DNA from: Bacillota bacterium
GTDB taxonomy: Bacteria; Bacillota; Clostridia; Acetivibrionales; DSM-1351
NCBI GenBank assembly: GCA_023412275.1
Contig: JAEYNY010000182.1
Span: forward strand, 1-54,998
Length of the DNA: 54,998 nt
Reading direction: 5' to 3'
In this document: positions 50,244 through 54,998 of the stretch, piece by piece
Numbering within the stretch: position 1 is the stretch's first letter
Layout: every line of letters starts with the position of its first letter
The notes under the pieces: generated by a model
Seen by the model: the letters and a program-made list of their open reading frames with translations, nothing else
Told to the model about the DNA's origin: nothing
Databases searched by the model: none
Program-made: the position numbers and the translations under genes

Positions 50244-53200
50244 ATGAAAGATAAAAAACTCTTAATCAACGTATCCCGCCTCCTCGTAGTCATCATGCTG
50301 TTCTCATTATTCGCGGTTACTCCCGTCCCGGTCACAGCGGCTGAAGGCGAACCAACACTTGAACTGAACAACCTCATTGCACAAGCCGAAGCTTTAAAAG
50401 CCGGCAACGAGGAATTTCAGCTGCAGATTAGCCACACTGACGACGGATCCGATGTGAACAAAGCTTTCCCCTGGGTGTACGCCAACGAACTCGAAGATCT
50501 TAATAACGCGCTTGAGTCCGCGCGCAATGAGCTCACTCCCGTCGATGAAGCTATAGCCAACCTTCAAGGCGCAATAGTGAGTTTCAATGAAAAGATCAAA
50601 GCGGACGGTTCAGATCCCTATTTCCGTCTTGATCCGGGCCCTGGTAAAGTACCTGTAAAAATTACCGAGCCCACAAATGTCTGGACCTCAAGAACCCCGC
50701 TTGACAGCCGTGTCCCCGCCGACTTTGCTGGTGGCACATTCAATATGATTCCGTATCCTTTTGCAGATTCCGAAGGCAAAGCTGATGTACTCCAGATCAA
50801 TTATGTCCATAACGGAATCAGCACGTTCGGCGGAATTAGCATTGAATCTCCTTTGTCCCCTGCTGTAAATGTCCCCGAAGGCTCAACTATTGAGTTTGAT
50901 GTGTACTATCCTAAGAGCGCGCAGGGAAAATACATGAGATGGAGGATCAGAAATACCAACTCTAACCTCGATAGCTACCTCAGGGACTACCAGTACAACA
51001 ACCTTAACCCAGACTGGGTTGGCAGCTACAACGGTGAAACCTGGCTTAAGGCTCACCACAGCATTGTAGCCTCAACAGGCGATTCCTCAAACTTCATTCT
51101 TGAGCTCCATGGCGAGAATAGCCGTCCAGCAGAAACCGGCATGCTTTTTGTCGCCAACATCAAAATAACCGCACCCGATCCCCAAGGCGTTGCGCTTCCC
51201 AACGTAGTCAACAATGAAAATCAAAGTGTCGTAGCACCTTTAAAGAGTGTTTACAACAGTGAAAATGGCCTGTTTATGGTTGGTGCCATCGGAACCGGAG
51301 CAGTAACCGAAACTAGAGCCAATCACTATGAAATCTTTGTCGACGGCAATAATCTCAAGGCCGATGGAACTCATCCGCGTGGCCCAAGCTGGCTGAAAAG
51401 CGTTACTGGTGACGCCCTGAATGGCGCAACCACCACCCCTGGCGTAAGTGAATACAGTTTCCCGACCAACTCTTATCAAGCGATAAGAGATTCCGGAACT
51501 CCCGGAGAGTACAAGTCTCACGGCCATGTTTTGGCATGGTACAACCAAGCCCCTTCTTGGATGACACAGATTATTCCTGCGAACCTTCCAGTCGGATATA
51601 ACGGCACAACCGATTTTTACGGATTGGGCAACGGCGTTACAACCACGGTTAAGGTAGACAAAGAAATGGCCAGAAGAGTGCAGTATAACCACACAATGTA
51701 TGTGATGCGGCACTTCCTAAGCACAGATACCAAGTATGGCTCAAGTGTATCCCGCGGAGTAATCCCCTTCAATTCATGGGACGTACTCAACGAAGAGGTT
51801 CACGAAAGCCGCCACAGCGAAAACATCCCCCAGGATGTGAATAGCTGGAGAACGAGCCTCAAACACACCAACTGGCTTGCTGCAATGTCAGATGATTTAA
51901 TTGGTGGCGACATCAAAGATCATTACATATACTTGCTTTTCAAATACGCGCACATGGCGGCCCCCAATGCCAAGATGGCGGCAGCTTACAAAGCCAACTA
52001 TGCTGACCTTCCCGAGTACATGAAGCTCGATGAGCACGACACCAATGGCAGCATTGACGCCTATATCGTTGACAATCCTCCTAAACTGACCTACAACGAT
52101 TACGGCCTTGCTACCCGCAGCAAAGCGAGGACTGTATACAACATGGTTCTCGAACTGAACACCGCATGGCTCTCCGATCCGCTGTATGACGGAAGACCCC
52201 TTATCGAAGACATCGGTATCCAGGGACATGATTCGATCGGAAATACCCTTGCAAGCGATAACCAATATGCCATGGCCCTCTATGCCTCTCTCGTTGACCG
52301 GGGCCTTCTTTCAGGTATTTCCTACTCGGAACTTGACCTTAAGGTGCCAACCAACACCCCCGGCGGTGGTGCGACCGCTCCCGCAGTGCTCAATGTCAGA
52401 CAGTCTGACGCCCTTGGTTATGAGTACGCGCTGATGTATAAAATGTTCACCAAGTTCGCCCCGTACATCGATCACATCATCAGCTGGGGCGTATCCGGTT
52501 CAGGATGGCAGGGAAGCTATGTGCTGTTTGACAGTCAGAGCAATGCCAATGCTGGTTACTACGGCGCTGTTAATCCAGACAGATTCATTCTTGGACATTC
52601 ATACCTGGATGATTTCTTTAAAAGTGAATACGAGAAACTTCAGGACGGCTATAAAATTGACCTTGGCGACCTTGGAATGTATACACCAAAATCGTCCAAT
52701 GCGAATCTCAGCAATCTGACCCTTAGTGCGGGAACACTCCAGCCGACATTCACCGCAGCAACCACCCAATACAGTACTTCCCTGCAGGATGCGACCGGCA
52801 TTAAGGTGTCTGCAACAACGGCTGATAGCAAGGCATCAATTAAAGTGAACGACACGGTTGTTGCCAGCGGTACAGCTTCAGGAACAATACCACTGACACC
52901 CGGTACAGTAACGAATATAAAGGTACAGGTAACAGCTGAAAACGGTAGGGTAAAGATTTACACTATAAAAGTAACAAATAGCAAAACTCCGTCTTCTCCA
53001 AGCACCGGAACATCATCTTCTACACCTGTAGTGCCAGTTGTTCAGGATCAAAAAGTAACCATGCAAACGACTATTAAGAATGGAATCGCATCCGTTCCGA
53101 CACTGGATCTGGAAAAAGCAAAGGAATTTCTGGCAAAAGATGTTACCATAGATATACCTGTGGTGCAAGGAGTGAATTCTTACTCGGTAGGTTTGCCTGC

Positions 53201-54182
53201 TGCTGCACTGACAAGTGGAACAAAGGATGACAAGCTCACTCTTTCCACTGAATTGGGTAAGGTTGTAATCTTCGGTAACATGTTGACCGGCACAGCTGAA
53301 AGCAGCGGCAAGGAAGTAGCTCTGGAAATTGGCAAAAGCGACAAGTCCAAGCTCCCGTTAGAAGTGAAGGCAGCTCTCGGCGATAGGCCAATCATACAGC
53401 TTACCCTTTCGGTAGACGGAAAAGAAACAGTATGGAGCAATCCCATCGCGCCTGTAACCGTATCCGTGCCTTACAAGCCAACTGCGGACGAATTGAAGAA
53501 TCACGAAATGATTGTTGTTTGGTACATTGACGGAAGCGGAAATATTATTACAATACCAAGCGGACGCTATGACCCCAATAATGGTATGGTAACCTTCACA
53601 ACAACTCATTTCAGTGACGACTATGCGATATCTTACGTATCCAAGACATTCACAGATCTTGGAAAGGCAGCATGGGCCAAGAAAGCGGTCGAAGTACTTG
53701 CATCAAAGGATATTCTCAAGACAGAGGGTAATGTATTCAATCCGACAACCGATATCACAAGAGCAGATTTCCTTTACTCACTTGTTAGGACACTTGGATT
53801 GACTACAAATACAAGTGGCAATTTCAGCGATGTACAGCAGGATGCTTACTATTATAATGAAATTGCAATTGCTAAAGCTCTTGGTATTACGAGTGGCATA
53901 GGCAACGACAAATTCGGCAGCGATAACAGAATCACAAGGCAGGACATGATGGTGTTGACAGAAAGAGCCTTGAAACTTGTGAAAAGTCTGAACAAGCAAG
54001 GTACGGCTGCGGATCTGGATAAATTCTACGACAAGTCCAAAGTTGCTTCTTATGCGGTTAATAGCGTAGCTACCATGGTTAAGGAAGGGTTGATTGTAGG
54101 TAGCAATAACAAAGTCAATCCTACTGGAAATGCAACCAAAGCAGAAGCCGCAGTGTTCCTCTATAAACTGTATAATAAGTAA
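50244..54182 (+). CDS. Cell-surface GH10 xylanase with cadherin-like and SLH modules
   Basis: This 1312-residue protein has a signal peptide (about 1-32). A carbohydrate-binding-like N-terminal region covers about 35-310. The GH10 catalytic domain (about 325-800) has HGHVLAWYNQAPSWM, the acid/base Glu in WDVLNEEVH, GIQGHDS and the nucleophile Glu in YSELDLKVP. A cadherin-like beta-sandwich follows (about 815-910), a low-complexity Ser/Thr/Pro linker, an unassigned beta-rich module (about 930-1130), and three SLH repeats (about 1135-1312, FTDLGKAAWAKKAVEVLA, FSDVQQDAYYYNEIA, SKVASYAVNSVATMV). It cuts xylan at the S-layer. DNA for the first two thirds is richer in G and C than the SLH part, suggesting mosaic origin. 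Confidence 0.93.
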   Translation: MKDKKLLINVSRLLVVIMLFSLFAVTPVPVTAAEGEPTLELNNLIAQAEALKAGNEEFQLQISHTDDGSDVNKAFPWVYANELEDLNNALESARNELTPVDEAIANLQGAIVSFNEKIKADGSDPYFRLDPGPGKVPVKITEPTNVWTSRTPLDSRVPADFAGGTFNMIPYPFADSEGKADVLQINYVHNGISTFGGISIESPLSPAVNVPEGSTIEFDVYYPKSAQGKYMRWRIRNTNSNLDSYLRDYQYNNLNPDWVGSYNGETWLKAHHSIVASTGDSSNFILELHGENSRPAETGMLFVANIKITAPDPQGVALPNVVNNENQSVVAPLKSVYNSENGLFMVGAIGTGAVTETRANHYEIFVDGNNLKADGTHPRGPSWLKSVTGDALNGATTTPGVSEYSFPTNSYQAIRDSGTPGEYKSHGHVLAWYNQAPSWMTQIIPANLPVGYNGTTDFYGLGNGVTTTVKVDKEMARRVQYNHTMYVMRHFLSTDTKYGSSVSRGVIPFNSWDVLNEEVHESRHSENIPQDVNSWRTSLKHTNWLAAMSDDLIGGDIKDHYIYLLFKYAHMAAPNAKMAAAYKANYADLPEYMKLDEHDTNGSIDAYIVDNPPKLTYNDYGLATRSKARTVYNMVLELNTAWLSDPLYDGRPLIEDIGIQGHDSIGNTLASDNQYAMALYASLVDRGLLSGISYSELDLKVPTNTPGGGATAPAVLNVRQSDALGYEYALMYKMFTKFAPYIDHIISWGVSGSGWQGSYVLFDSQSNANAGYYGAVNPDRFILGHSYLDDFFKSEYEKLQDGYKIDLGDLGMYTPKSSNANLSNLTLSAGTLQPTFTAATTQYSTSLQDATGIKVSATTADSKASIKVNDTVVASGTASGTIPLTPGTVTNIKVQVTAENGRVKIYTIKVTNSKTPSSPSTGTSSSTPVVPVVQDQKVTMQTTIKNGIASVPTLDLEKAKEFLAKDVTIDIPVVQGVNSYSVGLPAAALTSGTKDDKLTLSTELGKVVIFGNMLTGTAESSGKEVALEIGKSDKSKLPLEVKAALGDRPIIQLTLSVDGKETVWSNPIAPVTVSVPYKPTADELKNHEMIVVWYIDGSGNIITIPSGRYDPNNGMVTFTTTHFSDDYAISYVSKTFTDLGKAAWAKKAVEVLASKDILKTEGNVFNPTTDITRADFLYSLVRTLGLTTNTSGNFSDVQQDAYYYNEIAIAKALGITSGIGNDKFGSDNRITRQDMMVLTERALKLVKSLNKQGTAADLDKFYDKSKVASYAVNSVATMVKEGLIVGSNNKVNPTGNATKAEAAVFLYKLYNK

Positions 54183-54205
54183 GAAATTCTCATAAGGATT
54201 ATAGA

Positions 54206-54239
54206 AAACCGTGCTAACTATTGTTGGCACGGTTTCTGC
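54206..54239 (+). terminator. Terminator of the GH10 gene
   Basis: A 9-bp stem AAACCGTGC (54206-54214 with 54227-54235) with a 12-base loop ends in TTTCTGC. The T run is short. Confidence 0.6.
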
Positions 54240-54249
54240 TATGTTTGCA

Positions 54250-54598
54250 AAAAAATTATTCTATTTCTCTTATGTTAATGCCTCAGCAGTAGCCCGTTTC
54301 CATTCAGCCTTCGACCTTGTCTCGGCTTCTTGGACGTGCTTTGCATGGTCATTTGTAATCTGCTTGCTTCGACGTTATCGTCTTTCAAGCAGGACAACTG
54401 ACTCAACGTGTGTTGAGGCAGTAAGATGATACTAATACGCATTAGTATTGGCTTTAAGAAAAAATGTACCCCCTGGGTATAAGGAGGGCGTGAGACCTTG
54501 CTGATTTATACTATTTTTCAATGCCGTTTAATTAAGCTACCGTTGGTAAAATACTATATCAGTGGGTTTAAACTTAAGGACCACATTAAACACCACTT
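54250..54598. other. Intergenic region with a possible gene remnant and a palindrome
   Basis: On the minus strand 54268-54360 reads as the end of a charged protein (ITNDHAKHVQEAETRSK...ATAEALT-stop) but the frame is broken upstream, so it may be a decayed gene. A 20-bp palindrome ATACTAATACGCATTAGTAT lies at 54429-54448. TGGTAAAATACTAT (54544-54557) repeats the -10 string seen before the serpin gene. Confidence 0.3.
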
Positions 54599-54620
54599 CA
54601 ATATGACCCTATGAAAAATT

Positions 54621-54986
54621 TTATTTAATCTCCTCAACACTTCCACTTATAACATCTACATTGAATTCCTTAAAGATATCTGAACCACTGGTACTTTCTT
54701 TAAATATACTAACTTTATATTTATTTGATTTATCTGGACCTGAGCAATCAAAGGAAATCTCACCTATATCTGATTTGTAAAACATATCTCCATTTTCAAC
54801 TTTATAGTCTACAACTGCATTATATTTTTTACCTACAATATCAATTGCCTTTTGAATTAAATCTGTTGTTCTATTTGACTTTGTTAAAGTTACAACCAGC
54901 GCACCCTTTATATAGTTATTTTCTTTATCTAATGTTGTTTTATATATAGTAAGTTTATTACCAATAATCTCATAAAGATATCTCAT
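54621..54986 (-). CDS. Small protein of unknown function, possibly cut by the window edge
   Basis: The 121-residue frame begins at an ATG at 54986, twelve bases from the window end. The frame stays open beyond it, so a longer protein is possible. The ribosome site (AAAAGAGA) is weak. The sequence is beta-rich and polar (YLYEIIGNKLTIYKTT, KYNAVVDYKVENGDMFYKSDIGEISFDCSG) with no signal seen and no motif recognised. Confidence 0.55.
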   Translation of the reverse strand: MRYLYEIIGNKLTIYKTTLDKENNYIKGALVVTLTKSNRTTDLIQKAIDIVGKKYNAVVDYKVENGDMFYKSDIGEISFDCSGPDKSNKYKVSIFKESTSGSDIFKEFNVDVISGSVEEIK

Positions 54987-54998
54987 AGTCTCTTTTCC

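Noticed and set aside
51240..52265. Long minus-strand frames opposite the GH10 domain
   Set aside because: They mirror the G+C-rich coding strand, have no ribosome sites and match no family.

Overview
The window looks like part of the chromosome of a mesophilic, cellulosome-forming clostridium of the Ruminiclostridium (R. cellulolyticum/R. papyrosolvens) type. The evidence is AT-rich DNA, strong AGGAGG ribosome sites, three secreted proteins with C-terminal type I dockerins, a GH9 cellulase, surface proteins with SLH repeats, and a serpin. No rRNA, tRNA, CRISPR array or complete insertion sequence was seen. The species is inferred.

Layout. (1) 256-3423, minus strand: a very large dockerin-bearing glycoside hydrolase. 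(2) 3648-24885: nineteen tightly packed genes, all on the minus strand. They run from a near-consensus promoter (about 24992-25020) to a hairpin-T terminator (3515-3551). This is a natural-product cluster with two adenylation proteins, two free carrier proteins plus one fused, two B12-type radical SAM enzymes, an asparagine-synthetase-like enzyme, a class III aminotransferase, an aldehyde dehydrogenase, a BtrH-like acyltransferase, a KAS III-like enzyme, a chorismatase-like enzyme, a PheRS B3/B4-type protein, a small epoxyqueuosine-reductase-like Fe-S protein, a protein of unknown function, a three-gene ABC-2 exporter and a LysE exporter. It has no condensation or thioesterase domain. (3) 25414-31098, plus strand: a GH9 cellulase, a beta-helix protein, a membrane-anchored protein and MetF. 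(4) 31441-36051: a tyrosine recombinase followed by two convergent genes, a STAND-like ATPase with TPRs and a lysine-2,3-aminomutase-like radical SAM protein. An exact 23-bp inverted repeat flanks the pair, and both genes share a leader motif. (5) 36405-46607: three related CE1-type esterases with three different anchors (dockerin, lipid, SLH), a serpin, an M20 amidohydrolase, a frameshifted MFS transporter and an unknown lipoprotein. (6) 47568-54998: a DUF2971 protein, a gene remnant, an AraC regulator, a large GH10 xylanase with SLH repeats, and a small unknown ORF at the window edge.

How the genes may work together. The secreted enzymes fit attack on plant cell walls: GH9 on cellulose, GH10 on xylan, and CE1 esterases on feruloyl or acetyl groups. 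They are held in the cellulosome or on the cell surface. The nineteen-gene operon probably makes a small molecule from amino acids on carrier proteins, possibly with a chorismate-derived aryl acid. Ring or methyl chemistry would come from the radical SAM enzymes, and the product would leave through the ABC or LysE exporters.

The two best candidates for something undescribed are this operon and the recombinase/inverted-repeat/ATPase/aminomutase module. In that module both acidic residues that hold the lysine side chain in lysine 2,3-aminomutase are replaced by hydrophobic residues.
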